NCBI GenBank assembly: GCA_016185245.1
Contig: JACPNZ010000011.1
Location: 1 to 46,470 of the forward strand
DNA length: 46,470 nt
Direction of reading: 5' to 3'
Origin: Hyphomicrobiales bacterium
GTDB taxonomy: Bacteria; Pseudomonadota; Alphaproteobacteria; Rhizobiales; Aestuariivirgaceae
The translations under genes were made by a program, and so were the position numbers. This document shows, in pieces, positions 1 through 8,817 of this stretch. The stretch's first letter is position 1, and every line of letters starts with the position of its first letter. Below the pieces are notes generated by a model, which worked only from the letters and a program-made list of their open reading frames with translations, did no database searches and was not told the origin of the DNA.

Positions 1-17
1 CACTTCAGGCCCCGCAT
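1..17 (-). CDS. Possible 5' end of a gene running off the left edge
   Basis: On the minus strand an ATG at 17 follows a purine-rich GGGGAAG stretch. It sits about 55 bases below the predicted start of transcription from the promoter at 78-105. Only five codons (MRGLK) are inside the window, so the product cannot be identified. An alternative in-frame ATG at 59 would lie too close to the promoter to have a ribosome binding site. In many tad loci a TPR protein (TadD) follows tadC, but nothing visible here supports that identity. Confidence 0.25.
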
Positions 18-77
18 CTTCTTCCCCGGTCTTTGACGGCTCGCGAACCGCCCCTCCATGGGAAGGAGACAGGATCG

Positions 78-105
78 AATATACACCATAGGAAAACAGT
101 GTCAA
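78..105 (-). promoter_or_regulatory. Sigma70-type promoter reading leftwards
   Basis: On the minus strand there is a perfect TTGACA (plus 100-105), a 16-base spacer and TATATT (plus 78-83). This is close to the housekeeping sigma consensus. It lies downstream of tadC and points out of the left edge, so it probably gives the next gene its own transcript. Judged by eye; no transcript data. Confidence 0.55.
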
Positions 106-154
106 GAGAGTTTCGCACGATTTCTGAAATATTTTCCTGACGGCTGCCGACCGG

Positions 155-277
155 CCCTCATCCGGCGCATGCGCGCCACCTTCTCCCATGCTCCGCACCG
201 GAGAAGGCACAAGACGTCATATGCCCTCGCCCGCGGCCGAAGGCGTGAGAGAGGGTGCCCGACAGGGCGGGTGAAGG
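155..277. repeat. Composite intergenic palindromic repeat, rhizobial type
   Basis: The segment opens with CCCTCATCCGGC and carries an 8-bp inverted repeat (CCTTCTCC at 179-186, GGAGAAGG at 200-207). It ends with a GAGAGGGTGCCC...GGGCGGGTGAAGG module. I recall such modules as dispersed intergenic repeats in rhizobial genomes. It lies just downstream of tadC on the minus strand and may stabilise or end the pilus transcript. No second copy is in the window, so the repeat status rests on recognition. Confidence 0.5.
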
Positions 278-291
278 CCAGGCGTGGTCGG

Positions 292-1263
292 CTATTTCAG
301 CTTCATTACCAGGATGATCGAGGGCCCGAGGATGACGACGAAGATGACCGGCAGGAAGAACAGGATCATCGGCACGGTGAGCTTGGGCGGCAGGGCGGCC
401 GCCTTTTTCTCGGCCTCCGACATGCGCATGTCGCGGTTTTCCTGGGCCAGCACCCGCAGTGCGGTACCCAATGGGGTGCCGTAGCGCTCCGACTGGATGA
501 GGCTGGTGACCACCGATTTCACCTGCCCGAGGCCGATGCGCTTGCCGAGATTCTCATAGGCCTTGCGGCGCTCCTGCAGATAGGAGAGCTCGGCCACGGT
601 GAGGCTCAGCTCCTCGGCCAGCGGCACCGAGGCCGAGCCGATCTCGCGCGCCACCCGCTGCAAGGCGGGCTCGATCGCCATGCCCGATTCAACGCAGATC
701 AGCAGCAGGTCGAGGGCGTCCGACCAGGCCCGGCGGATCGAATTCTGGCGTTTCGTCACCAGATTCTTAAGAAAGATTGTGGGCAGATAATAGCCGGCGA
801 TCATGCCGAAGCCGGCCGCCCCGATGCGCATCGACGGCGCCACCCGGTCGGCGAACACCGTCGAGGAGTAAATGAACACCACCGCCCCGAGGATCAGCGG
901 CACGGCGAAGCGCGCCGCCAGGAACACGATCAGATTCCGTTCGCTGCGCATGCCGGCTTGGCGCAACAGATCGCGCGAGGCTTCCGCCTCGAACACCCGG
1001 CGCAGATTGAGGGCTTCGACCAGCTGGCTGGCGAGATCGGCCTTGGGCCGATCGCGCAGCCTGGTTTCGGTCGAAATCAACGTCGCCCGCTGGGCCGCCC
1101 GCAACTTGTCGCGCTCCAGGCCGACCGCCTTGATGCGGGTCTTAAGCTTGTCGTTCTCGAACAGCGGAGCGGCCACCGTCAGCACCGTGGCAAAGGCCGC
1201 CATGCCGGTGAGAATGGTGATCAACACCTCGACCTTGAGCAGGCTTTTGATGATTTCAAGCAT
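292..1263 (-). CDS. tadC: Tad pilus inner-membrane platform protein TadC
   Basis: The 323-residue protein is a type II secretion F-family platform protein. With TadB it should form the inner-membrane base on which the CpaF ATPase extrudes the Flp pilus. Hydrophobic segments lie near residues 13-33, at about 110-160, and at the C-terminus (an ILFFLPVIFVVILGP stretch). The cytoplasmic T2SSF domain lies between, with the conserved 'DLLLICVESGMAIEPALQRVA' type of region near 185-205. It starts 15 bases after tadB stops and is the last gene of the cpa/tad run. The length fits the family. The alternative name is CpaH. Confidence 0.93.
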   Translation of the reverse strand: MLEIIKSLLKVEVLITILTGMAAFATVLTVAAPLFENDKLKTRIKAVGLERDKLRAAQRATLISTETRLRDRPKADLASQLVEALNLRRVFEAEASRDLLRQAGMRSERNLIVFLAARFAVPLILGAVVFIYSSTVFADRVAPSMRIGAAGFGMIAGYYLPTIFLKNLVTKRQNSIRRAWSDALDLLLICVESGMAIEPALQRVAREIGSASVPLAEELSLTVAELSYLQERRKAYENLGKRIGLGQVKSVVTSLIQSERYGTPLGTALRVLAQENRDMRMSEAEKKAAALPPKLTVPMILFFLPVIFVVILGPSIILVMKLK

Positions 1264-1277
1264 GAAGCTACCCGCCG

Positions 1278-2291
1278 CTAAATCTGGAAGTTGATCATCT
1301 TGCGCATGACCAGCACCCCGGTGGTCATCCAGACGGCGCTACCGACCAGCATGATGTTGCCGATGGAAGTGTTGAACAGCGGGTTGAGATATTCGGGATT
1401 GAGCACCGTCAACGCCCCCATGATGATGAACGGCAGGGAGCCGATGATGGCCGCCGACGACTTCGCTTCCTGGCTGATCGCCCGAATCTTGGCCTTCATC
1501 TTCTTGCGGTCGCGCAACACCTTCGACAGGTTGCTGAGGGCCTCCGACAGATTGCCGCCGGTCTTCGACTGGATGGTCATGACGATGCCGAGGAAGTTCA
1601 CTTCCGACAGCGGCATGCGTTCGTACATGCGTTCGATGCCCTGATCGATGGCGATGCCGATGCGCTGGCCCTCGACCACTTCGAGAAACTCCGGCCCCAC
1701 CGGCGGGCCCGACTCCGCCGCAATCACCTTCATGGCGTCGGAAACCGGCAAGCCGGCCTTGAGGCCGCGCACCATGACGTCGATGGCATCGGCGAATTCG
1801 TTGAGAAAGACGTTCTGCCGGCGCCGCCGCAGAAAACCGAGGAACCACCGCGGAAAGCCGAAGGTGCCGATGCCGAAGCCCAAGACCGAAATGTACCAGG
1901 GAAGCCCGAACACCAGCGGAAGGACGGCAAACAGCGCGCCGACGCCGAAGGAGACCAACCAGAACACGCGCGGCTGAATGTCGAGCCCCGACTGCATGAT
2001 CAGCGTGCGCAACGTCATGCGCTTGCGCCGCTCGGCCTTCTGACGCTGCTCGATCTGCTTCAGGGTTTCCTGAATCTGCTTGCGCCGACTATCCTTCTGG
2101 CCCTCGATCAGTCGGGTGGTGACCGTCGGCTTGGCGGCTGTGTGCCGGCGGCCCTCGGCGATCGCCTTGACCCGGCGGCTGCCGCCGCCGTCGGTCAAGA
2201 GCGGAAACGCCAGCGCCACCACCACACCGCCCACGGCGACGATCACCATGGCGACGAAGGCGAGCTGCGTCAGATCCTGGCCGAAAAACAT
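1278..2291 (-). CDS. tadB: Tad pilus inner-membrane platform protein TadB
   Basis: The 337-residue protein is the second T2SSF-domain platform protein of the Tad machine and the partner of TadC. An N-terminal membrane segment (about residues 8-30) is followed by a charged linker rich in Lys, Arg and Gln. A central membrane pair lies near 110-150. The T2SSF domain then carries the family pattern DAIDVMVRGLKAGLPVSDAM, and a C-terminal membrane segment closes the protein. It lies between cpaF and tadC on one strand, 26 bases after the cpaF stop, so it is almost certainly co-transcribed. Also called CpaG. Confidence 0.93.
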   Translation of the reverse strand: MFFGQDLTQLAFVAMVIVAVGGVVVALAFPLLTDGGGSRRVKAIAEGRRHTAAKPTVTTRLIEGQKDSRRKQIQETLKQIEQRQKAERRKRMTLRTLIMQSGLDIQPRVFWLVSFGVGALFAVLPLVFGLPWYISVLGFGIGTFGFPRWFLGFLRRRRQNVFLNEFADAIDVMVRGLKAGLPVSDAMKVIAAESGPPVGPEFLEVVEGQRIGIAIDQGIERMYERMPLSEVNFLGIVMTIQSKTGGNLSEALSNLSKVLRDRKKMKAKIRAISQEAKSSAAIIGSLPFIIMGALTVLNPEYLNPLFNTSIGNIMLVGSAVWMTTGVLVMRKMINFQI

Positions 2292-2317
2292 GCCGGTTTA
2301 TCCTTCCGCTAAGACCT

Positions 2318-3841
2318 TCACTCGTCCTCGTTGCGCAATTCGGCCTTCTCGAGAGCCTCGGCCAAGCGGCGTTCCTCGTTGTAGTAGCGCGCCCGATCCC
2401 AGAAATGCGGCCGGGCGATGCCGGTCGAGCGGTGCCGGCCGAGAATCCGGCCGTTGGCGTCCTCGCCGACGATCTCGTAGACGAACAGGTCCTGGGTGAT
2501 GATCACGTCGCCTTCCATGCCGACCACTTCGGTAATGTGGGTGATGCGTCGCGAGCCGTCGCGCAGGCGTGCGGCTTGGACGATGACGTCGATCGAGCCG
2601 CACACCATCTCCTTGATGGTCTTGGACGGCAGCGAGAAGCCGCCCATGGTGATCATCGATTCGAGGCGCGACAGGGCTTCGCGTGGGCTGTTGGCGTGCA
2701 GCGTGCCCATCGAGCCGTCGTGGCCGGTGTTCATCGCCTGCAGCAGGTCGAAGGCCTCGGGTCCGCGGACCTCGCCGACGATGATCCGCTCGGGCCGCAT
2801 GCGCAGGCAGTTCTTGACCAGATCGCGCATGGTGATCTCGCCCTCGCCCTCGAGATTGGGCGGGCGGGTTTCGAGGCGCACCACATGGGGCTGCTGCAGT
2901 TGCAGCTCGGCGGCGTCTTCGCAGGTGATCACCCGCTCGTCGAGGTCGATGTAGCCGGTCAAACAGTTGAGCAGCGTGGTCTTGCCGGAGCCGGTGCCGC
3001 CGGAGATCAAGGTGTTGCAGCGGACCCGGCCGATGATTTCGAGGATCGAGGCGCCTTCCGGGGTGATCGAGCCGAATTTCACCAGGTCCGGCAGCTTGAG
3101 CCGGTCCTTCTTGAATTTGCGGATGGTGAGCGCCGGACCGTCGATCGACAGCGGCGGCACGATGACGTTGACGCGCGAGCCGTCGGGCAGGCGGGCGTCG
3201 CAAATGGGGCTTGCCTCGTCGACCCGGCGGCCGATCTGGCTGACGATGCGCTGGCAGATGTTGAGCAGCTGGGAGTTGTCGCGGAAGCGCACTCCGGTCT
3301 TCTGCATCTTGCCGCCGACTTCGATGAAGGTGGTGTTGGCGCCGTTGACCATGATGTCGGCGATGTCGTCGCGCGCCAGCAAGGGCTCGAGCGGGCCATA
3401 GCCCAGGACGTCGTTGCAGATGTCCTCGAGCAGCTCCTCCTGCTCGGCGATCGACATCACCACGTCCTTGAGGGTGATGATCTCGTTGACGATGTCGCGA
3501 ATCTCGTCGCGTGCTGCGTCGCGGTCGAGCTGGCCGAGCTGGGTCAGGTCGATGGCGTCGATCAGGGCGTTGAAGATGGTGCTCTTGATGTCGTAGTAGT
3601 TTTCCGACTTGCGGCTGTTGATCCCGGTGTTGTGCTTCGGCTGCTGCGGCGGTACCGCCGCCTGCTGTTGCGCAGTGCTCATGCCCCGGGCCGATTGCGG
3701 GCCGAAGCCCACCGTGGCCGGCATCGGCAGATCGGGAATGGCGGCGGCCGGGGCCGACAGTGCCGCCGGCCCCTGGACCGGCTGGCCACCCTGGAACACC
3801 GGCGGCCGTGCCGCCTGCTCGTCGGAGCGCTTGCCAAACAT
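2318..3841 (-). CDS. cpaF: Tad pilus assembly ATPase CpaF/TadA
   Basis: The 507-residue protein is the secretion ATPase that powers Flp pilus assembly. The first 70 or so residues are Pro/Gln-rich and look disordered. An all-alpha N domain follows, then the RecA-like core. Walker A (GGTGSGKTT) has its Lys at residue 287. The Walker B region reads MRPERIIVGEVRGPEA, and the His box GHDGSMGTLHAN is intact. All catalytic motifs are present and the length is normal. Its ATG overlaps the cpaE stop codon by one base (TAATG), which points to translational coupling. Confidence 0.96.
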   Translation of the reverse strand: MFGKRSDEQAARPPVFQGGQPVQGPAALSAPAAAIPDLPMPATVGFGPQSARGMSTAQQQAAVPPQQPKHNTGINSRKSENYYDIKSTIFNALIDAIDLTQLGQLDRDAARDEIRDIVNEIITLKDVVMSIAEQEELLEDICNDVLGYGPLEPLLARDDIADIMVNGANTTFIEVGGKMQKTGVRFRDNSQLLNICQRIVSQIGRRVDEASPICDARLPDGSRVNVIVPPLSIDGPALTIRKFKKDRLKLPDLVKFGSITPEGASILEIIGRVRCNTLISGGTGSGKTTLLNCLTGYIDLDERVITCEDAAELQLQQPHVVRLETRPPNLEGEGEITMRDLVKNCLRMRPERIIVGEVRGPEAFDLLQAMNTGHDGSMGTLHANSPREALSRLESMITMGGFSLPSKTIKEMVCGSIDVIVQAARLRDGSRRITHITEVVGMEGDVIITQDLFVYEIVGEDANGRILGRHRSTGIARPHFWDRARYYNEERRLAEALEKAELRNEDE

Positions 3842-5106
3842 TATTGCTTCTTCCTCAGCAACGGCAATTTATCGAAAATCGGCAGGGAGAACTTGGACGC
3901 CTTGATCGGTTTTTCCGCGCCCGACAGCAACTGGGCGAGCCTGGCCATGGCTTCGGCCGCCTTGGATTTCGGCGCCACCTCGAAGATCATCTGGCCGTTG
4001 CTCTGGGCCGTGCCGAAAGTCTGCGCATCGTAGGGAATGATGGCGCTGATCTCGGTTCCCAGCGCCTTGCCGAATTCCGCCGCCGGGATTTCCGGCCGCT
4101 TGGCAACGCCGACCTGGTTGAGCACGATCTTCGGCATCGTGTCGTTGGGCCTAGCCAGTTTCAGCATGTCGAAGATGCTCTTGGCGTTGCGCAGGCTGGC
4201 GAGTTCCGGGGTTGCGGTGATCACCACCTGGTCGGAATGAACGAGCGTGTATTTGATCCACGGCGCCCACATGTTGGGAACGTCGACCACGATGCACGGC
4301 ACGCTGCCGCGAATGGCGCCGAGAATGGTCTCGACCGCATGGGCCTCGATGTTGAAGTCGCGGTCGACCCCGCCGGGACCGCTGAGCAGACTGAGCTTGT
4401 CGCCGAGCTTGGTGAGCAGCCGGTCGATCAGGGTGGCATCGATCCGGTCCGGTTGGCCCAGGGCATCGATGATGCCGCCGGCGGCGTCCTGGTTGAAATT
4501 GAGGCCGGCGGTGCCGAAGGCGAGATCGAGGTCGGTAATGACCGTGTCGGTGGCGTAGCGCTTCGACATCTGCCAGGCGAAATTGTGGGCGATGGTCGAG
4601 GACCCCACCCCGCCCTTGGCGCCGACGAAGGCGACGATGCGGCCGACCGGGGCGGCCTTCGGATCGTTGTACAGATTGGCGATGGTCTCGATCACCTGCA
4701 TCTGGTGCAGCGGCGCCACCAGATATTCGCTGACCCCCTGGCGGATCAGCTCGCGATAGAGAATGACGTCGTTGAGATGGCCGACCACCACCACCTTGGT
4801 GTTGGGCTGACAGACCGAGGCGAGCTGGGCCAGCTCCGCCAGGATGACGTCGCGCGAGCCATGCGATTCGACGATCAGCACATTGGGAGTGGGCTGACTC
4901 TGGAACACCTGGACCGCCGCCATGATGCCGCCCAGCTGGATGGTGACGTGGGCTCTCGACATGCGGCGGTCGATCGCCGCGGCCTGCATGGCCTCGGCCG
5001 TCTGCTGGTTGTCGCAGAAGGCGTGGATGTTGATGCGCGGCACGAGAGCCACGAGTGGGTTGTCGCTGTGCTGCTGCATTGTCGGGGCCTGACTTGCGCT
5101 GTTCAT
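3841..5106 (-). CDS. cpaE: Pilus assembly ATPase CpaE/TadZ
   Basis: This MinD/ParA-like protein localises the Tad machine, usually to a cell pole. An atypical receiver-like domain (about residues 30-140) is followed by the ATPase domain. That domain has a deviant Walker A, GAKGGVGSST, with the signature Lys near residue 164 of the chosen start. I chose the ATG at 5106 because AGGA lies nine bases upstream. A GTG at 5130 would add eight residues. The protein is 421 residues long with the ATG start. The gene sits between cpaD and cpaF in the usual order. Confidence 0.93.
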   Translation of the reverse strand: MNSASQAPTMQQHSDNPLVALVPRINIHAFCDNQQTAEAMQAAAIDRRMSRAHVTIQLGGIMAAVQVFQSQPTPNVLIVESHGSRDVILAELAQLASVCQPNTKVVVVGHLNDVILYRELIRQGVSEYLVAPLHQMQVIETIANLYNDPKAAPVGRIVAFVGAKGGVGSSTIAHNFAWQMSKRYATDTVITDLDLAFGTAGLNFNQDAAGGIIDALGQPDRIDATLIDRLLTKLGDKLSLLSGPGGVDRDFNIEAHAVETILGAIRGSVPCIVVDVPNMWAPWIKYTLVHSDQVVITATPELASLRNAKSIFDMLKLARPNDTMPKIVLNQVGVAKRPEIPAAEFGKALGTEISAIIPYDAQTFGTAQSNGQMIFEVAPKSKAAEAMARLAQLLSGAEKPIKASKFSLPIFDKLPLLRKKQ

Positions 5107-5137
5107 CTGTGTCGGTCCTGTCGATTGCACCGCGGCG

Positions 5138-5824
5138 CTAGCCGCCGGATTTCCGCGTTCCGTCGAAGGACCAGTAGTCGCCTGCGGTGCTATTCTTTAT
5201 GAAGACCTTCATCACTTCGGTCCGGTTGCTAGCGAGCACCGGACTGGTTGCGCGGGGGTGCTCGAAGTCCTCCGGATTGGCAACCAAGGCGGCGATGTTG
5301 TTCTGATAGGCGCAGCCGAAGTTCGGATAGGGTCCGTTGGATGAGTCGTTGGCCAGGTTCTGCGACCAGTCGCCGCATTCGCGGGTGACCGCCACCTTGC
5401 GCTCGAACGACATCTGGATCGGCTCCGTGGCGCCGCCCGGATAGGAGGTGGCCTTGATCATCGATTGCGGCACGCCCTCGTCGACCAGCAACTGGGCGAT
5501 ATCGATCGCCACCTGGCGGCTCTTGGCGCTGCCCGATGGCCACTTGATGGCAACTCTCGACTGGGCGTTGTCGCGGGCATCGCGGGCGAAATTGACCACC
5601 GCGTTGACCTGCTCGGGCCGCAGGGACCCGGACTTGGCGACGACCCCCACCTTGATCGGGGCCTTGGCGACCTTGATCGGATAGCGGTCATAAAACGCCT
5701 GCGATTGGTAGCCCATCTCGTCGGCCGGATTGGTCGACTGGCAGCCTGCCAGCAGGAGCGAGGCGCCCAGCAGCAGTGCCGGCGAGAAGCGGGCGACCGT
5801 GGTCTTGTCGGGACGATTGAACAT
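5138..5824 (-). CDS. cpaD: Pilus assembly outer-membrane lipoprotein CpaD
   Basis: The 228-residue protein carries a lipoprotein signal with lipobox LLAGC, which puts the acylated Cys at residue 28. It matches the CpaD family, which helps place or stabilise the CpaC secretin in the outer membrane. The ATG at 5824 is preceded by GGGTGGGAA. A longer reading frame goes 26 codons further up but overlaps cpaC and would bury the signal peptide, so it is rejected. The gap to the cpaC stop is 13 bases. The C-terminal part carries CGDWSQNL and GCAYQNNIAALVANPEDF, which look characteristic of the family. Confidence 0.9.
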   Translation of the reverse strand: MFNRPDKTTVARFSPALLLGASLLLAGCQSTNPADEMGYQSQAFYDRYPIKVAKAPIKVGVVAKSGSLRPEQVNAVVNFARDARDNAQSRVAIKWPSGSAKSRQVAIDIAQLLVDEGVPQSMIKATSYPGGATEPIQMSFERKVAVTRECGDWSQNLANDSSNGPYPNFGCAYQNNIAALVANPEDFEHPRATSPVLASNRTEVMKVFIKNSTAGDYWSFDGTRKSGG

Positions 5825-5837
5825 GACGATTCCCACC

Positions 5838-7268
5838 CTATTCGATGATGTAGCCGACGCTGCCGTGATAGACGCCTTCCGGATTGCGGCCCGGCGCGCC
5901 ATAGATGCGATTGAGGCGCCCGAACAGGATGGCCTGGCGATCGGTGGCTACGTTGAAACCATCGGCGGGCGTGGCGAGCTGCTTTTCGCCGACCGAATTG
6001 ACGATGTAGGGCGTCACGATGACCACCAGTTCGGTTTGGTTGGCTTGAAAGGCCCGGCTGCGAAACAGGGCGCCGAGAATCGGCAGGTTCTTGAGACCCG
6101 GCGTGCCATTGATCGCCTGGGTCGACACGTCCTTGATCAGGCCGGCGAGCATCATCGACCCGCCGCTCGGCAATTCCAACGTCGTCTCGGCATTGCGGGT
6201 GCTGAGCGCCCGCGAACTCGACGTGGAATTCTGCGGGTCGAGCTCGCTGATGCTGGTGGCGATCTTGAGGCTGATGCGTCCCTCGCTCAATACCACCGGC
6301 GTGAAGGCCAGGGTCACGCCGAACGGTTTGAACACCGGGCCGCAGCTTCCGCCGGTGAAGGTCCCGCTGCCATTGTTCGACGATCCCGACGACCCGGTGC
6401 AGGCGTTGCCGGCATCGAATTCGCCACCGGCGTGGAACATGGCGGGCTGCCCGGAAATCGCCGTCAATGTCGGCTCGGCAAGGGTCCGCAGGACGCCTTC
6501 GTTCTCCAGAGCCTCAAGACTCGCCTTCATATTTAAATTGCCGGAACTGAAACTCGATCCCGCCGTCAACGCCGGACTGCCGGCTATGCCATTGCTGGTC
6601 GCTAGGTTGAAGGCGAACTTGCCGGCGCTGAAGGCCAGCCTGTCGAGATTAATGCCGAGCTGCTTAACCACGTCGCGCTTCACTTCGACGACGCGGACTT
6701 TCAACATGACCTGATCGCCGCCGGCGATGGTGAGGGCGTTGACCACCTTGTCGGGGCTCATGGCGAACTTGGCGGCCATGTCTTCGGCGAGCTTGGCTTC
6801 CACCGCATTGGCGGCGGTTCCGTTCAGCACGACGTTTTCGCCGATCGTGTCGACGCTGATCCGCGACCCCGGGATGCTGCGGTCGAGGAGTTTCTGCAGC
6901 GCCCCCATGTCGAGGGTCACCTCGACATCGAGGCTGAGGATCTGCTTGCCCTTGTCGTCGAGGAAGAAGACGTTGGTCTGGCCGGCGGCGCGGGCGAACA
7001 GATAGGCGGTGTTCTTGGTGCGCACCACCACGTCGACGAGCCCCGGATTGCCGACCAGCACGTCCTTGACGTTGGCCGGCAGACGGATGACCGCCGACTT
7101 GTTGAGCCCGAGGCGCAGCGACTGGCCCTGCTCGGACACGCCGGTCCGCGACTGGTCGAGCTCGGCGGCGCGCGCCGGCTGGACCATGGCGCCGACGGCG
7201 AGCGGTGTCATAGCCAGGGCGACGGCGATCGCGCCGTTCAATCTGCGAAGGAGGGAATACTTGAGCAT
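5838..7268 (-). CDS. cpaC: Tad pilus outer-membrane secretin CpaC
   Basis: The 476-residue protein forms the outer-membrane ring through which the pilus exits. A signal peptide ends near residue 34 (PARA/AEL). The pilus-formation N-terminal domain follows (about residues 45-120, with NVKDVLVGNPGLVDVVV), then a BON-like region and the secretin domain, which has VTLAFTPVVLSEGRISLKI and an LMLAGLI-type segment. The ATG at 7268 was chosen because it gives a clean signal peptide. A much longer open frame runs upstream through cpaB but is a shadow. It lies 11 bases after cpaB. Confidence 0.94.
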   Translation of the reverse strand: MLKYSLLRRLNGAIAVALAMTPLAVGAMVQPARAAELDQSRTGVSEQGQSLRLGLNKSAVIRLPANVKDVLVGNPGLVDVVVRTKNTAYLFARAAGQTNVFFLDDKGKQILSLDVEVTLDMGALQKLLDRSIPGSRISVDTIGENVVLNGTAANAVEAKLAEDMAAKFAMSPDKVVNALTIAGGDQVMLKVRVVEVKRDVVKQLGINLDRLAFSAGKFAFNLATSNGIAGSPALTAGSSFSSGNLNMKASLEALENEGVLRTLAEPTLTAISGQPAMFHAGGEFDAGNACTGSSGSSNNGSGTFTGGSCGPVFKPFGVTLAFTPVVLSEGRISLKIATSISELDPQNSTSSSRALSTRNAETTLELPSGGSMMLAGLIKDVSTQAINGTPGLKNLPILGALFRSRAFQANQTELVVIVTPYIVNSVGEKQLATPADGFNVATDRQAILFGRLNRIYGAPGRNPEGVYHGSVGYIIE

Positions 7269-7279
7269 GGCGATCGGCC

Positions 7280-8110
7280 TCACCGGCTGGAAGTGGCGGT
7301 TTCGATTCCGTAGCGGACAAACAGGCGCTCCGCGCCGCCGGACCGTTTCTTGTTGGCGTATTTGTCGGCGAGCCGCGGGCCGCCGTCGTCGAGGCCCTTG
7401 TCGCCGTTCTCGGCGATCGAGCGCAGCGCCAGCGACAGTTCGCCGGCCGATTCGATCATCGAGACGACTTCGGTTTGCTGCGGGTTGAGTTCGAGAGTGG
7501 CGGTTTTGCCCTCGGTGACGGTCACCTTGTCCTCGCCGGCTTCCTGGCGATAGGTCTGGTTGATGGCGAGAATCCGGACGTTGGTCAGCACCGTCTCGCT
7601 CTTGACGATCTTCTGGCTGCTCTGCGGATCGTCGAGCTTGCGGGTCAAGATGACATCGACGCGATCGTTGGGCAGGATGAAGCCGCCGGCGGCGGAGCGC
7701 TCGGAAATGGCCACCGAAATGGCGCGCATGCCCTTCGGCAGGATGGCGCTCATGAAGCCCGACTGATCGGGCTTGATGATCTTCTTCTCGACGATCGGCT
7801 CGCCCTCGACGATCGGCAGGCGGGCCCGCGCCGTCTGCAGCTTGTCGCGGGCATCCGGCGACTTGTCCTGGGTGATCATCGCATCGCTGATGTTGGCCTG
7901 CGGCCAGTCGAGCCATTTGGTATTGGTGTCGGCCAGGCGTTCGCCCATCGCCATGTCCTTGGCGGCGACCAGCACCTGGGCCATCTGCACCTTGTTGACC
8001 TCGACCACTTCGGTCTGGGGCTTCCGGCCGAGAAAGCTTTTGGCCAGTAGCCCGGCCAGCACCATCGAACCCAGCGCCAGGCCAAAAAAGAAGATCCGCA
8101 TCTTACTCAT
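7280..8110 (-). CDS. cpaB: Flp pilus assembly protein CpaB (RcpC)
   Basis: The 276-residue protein has one N-terminal membrane helix (about residues 5-25) and then a SAF domain, VQMAQVLVAAKDMAMGERL, around residues 42-105. The RcpC/CpaB domain follows. The family is thought to act in the periplasm with the CpaC secretin. The ATG at 8110 has a weak AGGGA site upstream. A 100-base gap separates it from cpaA and contains a CtrA-like site (8172-8186), so it may have its own promoter as well as readthrough from cpaA. Confidence 0.92.
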   Translation of the reverse strand: MSKMRIFFFGLALGSMVLAGLLAKSFLGRKPQTEVVEVNKVQMAQVLVAAKDMAMGERLADTNTKWLDWPQANISDAMITQDKSPDARDKLQTARARLPIVEGEPIVEKKIIKPDQSGFMSAILPKGMRAISVAISERSAAGGFILPNDRVDVILTRKLDDPQSSQKIVKSETVLTNVRILAINQTYRQEAGEDKVTVTEGKTATLELNPQQTEVVSMIESAGELSLALRSIAENGDKGLDDGGPRLADKYANKKRSGGAERLFVRYGIETATSSR

Positions 8111-8171
8111 TGCTTAAGTCCCTATGCCCCGCACCCGACGCCTCACCTGACCGCACTTTCAGTGGGAATGG

Positions 8172-8186
8172 TCAAATTTGGGTTAA
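8172..8186 (-). promoter_or_regulatory. Near-consensus CtrA site upstream of cpaB
   Basis: On the minus strand the sequence is TTAA, seven bases (CCCAAAT), then TTGA. It differs from the CtrA consensus TTAA-N7-TTAA at one position. It ends about 62 bases before the cpaB start. The placement matches that of the perfect site upstream of cpaA. Binding is inferred. Confidence 0.4.
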
Positions 8187-8210
8187 TTTCCGGTTCCGCA
8201 TTGTTCATCA

Positions 8211-8711
8211 TTATCCGGTTGCCGGCATCCACCAGCTCTGCGGAAAGGCCAGAATGGCCCCCACCGCGAAGGCATAGCCATAGGGCACGTTCGGCTTGAT
8301 CTTGCCGAAACGCCTGAACAGCGAGCCGTCCCTGATCTCCGAGCCGAGGCTGACCATCGACCAGCAGCCGACCGCCAGCGCCAAGACGCCGCCGGCAAAC
8401 GCCGTCATCACCAGGAACGGCATCAGATCGGGCCAGCCCAGCCACAGACCGGCCGCCGCCAGGAGCTTGGCGTCGCCGCCGCCGAACAGGCCCGCCGCAA
8501 ACAGCACGAACCCCACCGCAAACATCGCCGCGCCGATGGCGAGGTGGAGCCCGAACAGCGGCAGCGGCATGGCCGTCAACAGCGCCATCGGCAGGAACGC
8601 GGCGGCGATCAGTCCGGTCAGCCAGTTGGGAATGCGCATCGCCAGCGCGTCGCCGGCGCCGGCGACGATCATCAACAGCGGAAATACCGTAACGGAGAGA
8701 AAATGAATCAT
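8211..8711 (-). CDS. cpaA: Prepilin peptidase CpaA/TadV
   Basis: The 166-residue polytopic membrane protein is an A24-family aspartic protease. It should cleave the leader of the Flp pilins and of the TadE-type pseudopilins in this window. The two catalytic aspartates are visible: D21 in the first helix region, and D80 in the family motif GGGDAKL. The short form without a methylase domain is normal for Tad systems. GGAG precedes the ATG at 8711. It lies downstream of the pilin terminator and has a perfect CtrA site 61 bases upstream. Confidence 0.93.
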   Translation of the reverse strand: MIHFLSVTVFPLLMIVAGAGDALAMRIPNWLTGLIAAAFLPMALLTAMPLPLFGLHLAIGAAMFAVGFVLFAAGLFGGGDAKLLAAAGLWLGWPDLMPFLVMTAFAGGVLALAVGCWSMVSLGSEIRDGSLFRRFGKIKPNVPYGYAFAVGAILAFPQSWWMPATG

Positions 8712-8771
8712 CGAAGCCCGACTCCGCGCCGCGTTGCTGCGGCCTCTCGGCCCAAGCTCACATGCCGGCCT

Positions 8772-8786
8772 TTAAGGACGGGTTAA
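8772..8786. promoter_or_regulatory. Perfect CtrA-type site TTAA-N7-TTAA upstream of cpaA
   Basis: TTAA at 8772-8775, seven bases (GGACGGG), and TTAA at 8783-8786 match the full CtrA consensus exactly. It sits 61 bases above the cpaA start and below the pilin terminator. That is where an activator of the cpaA-tadC unit would bind. In Caulobacter CtrA controls pilin and cpa expression. Binding here is inferred from sequence. Confidence 0.65.
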
Positions 8787-8817
8787 CCCAGTCGCGGCAA
8801 TGCGGCTTTCGCCCGCA

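Noticed and set aside
2405-4033. A 542-codon open frame on the plus strand opposite cpaF
   Set aside because: The protein has no family pattern and the opposite strand encodes a textbook ATPase. Long antisense frames are expected from the codon usage of high-G+C genes.
5825-5902. A longer CpaD start 26 codons upstream
   Set aside because: It overlaps cpaC, lacks a ribosome site and would place the lipoprotein signal inside the protein.
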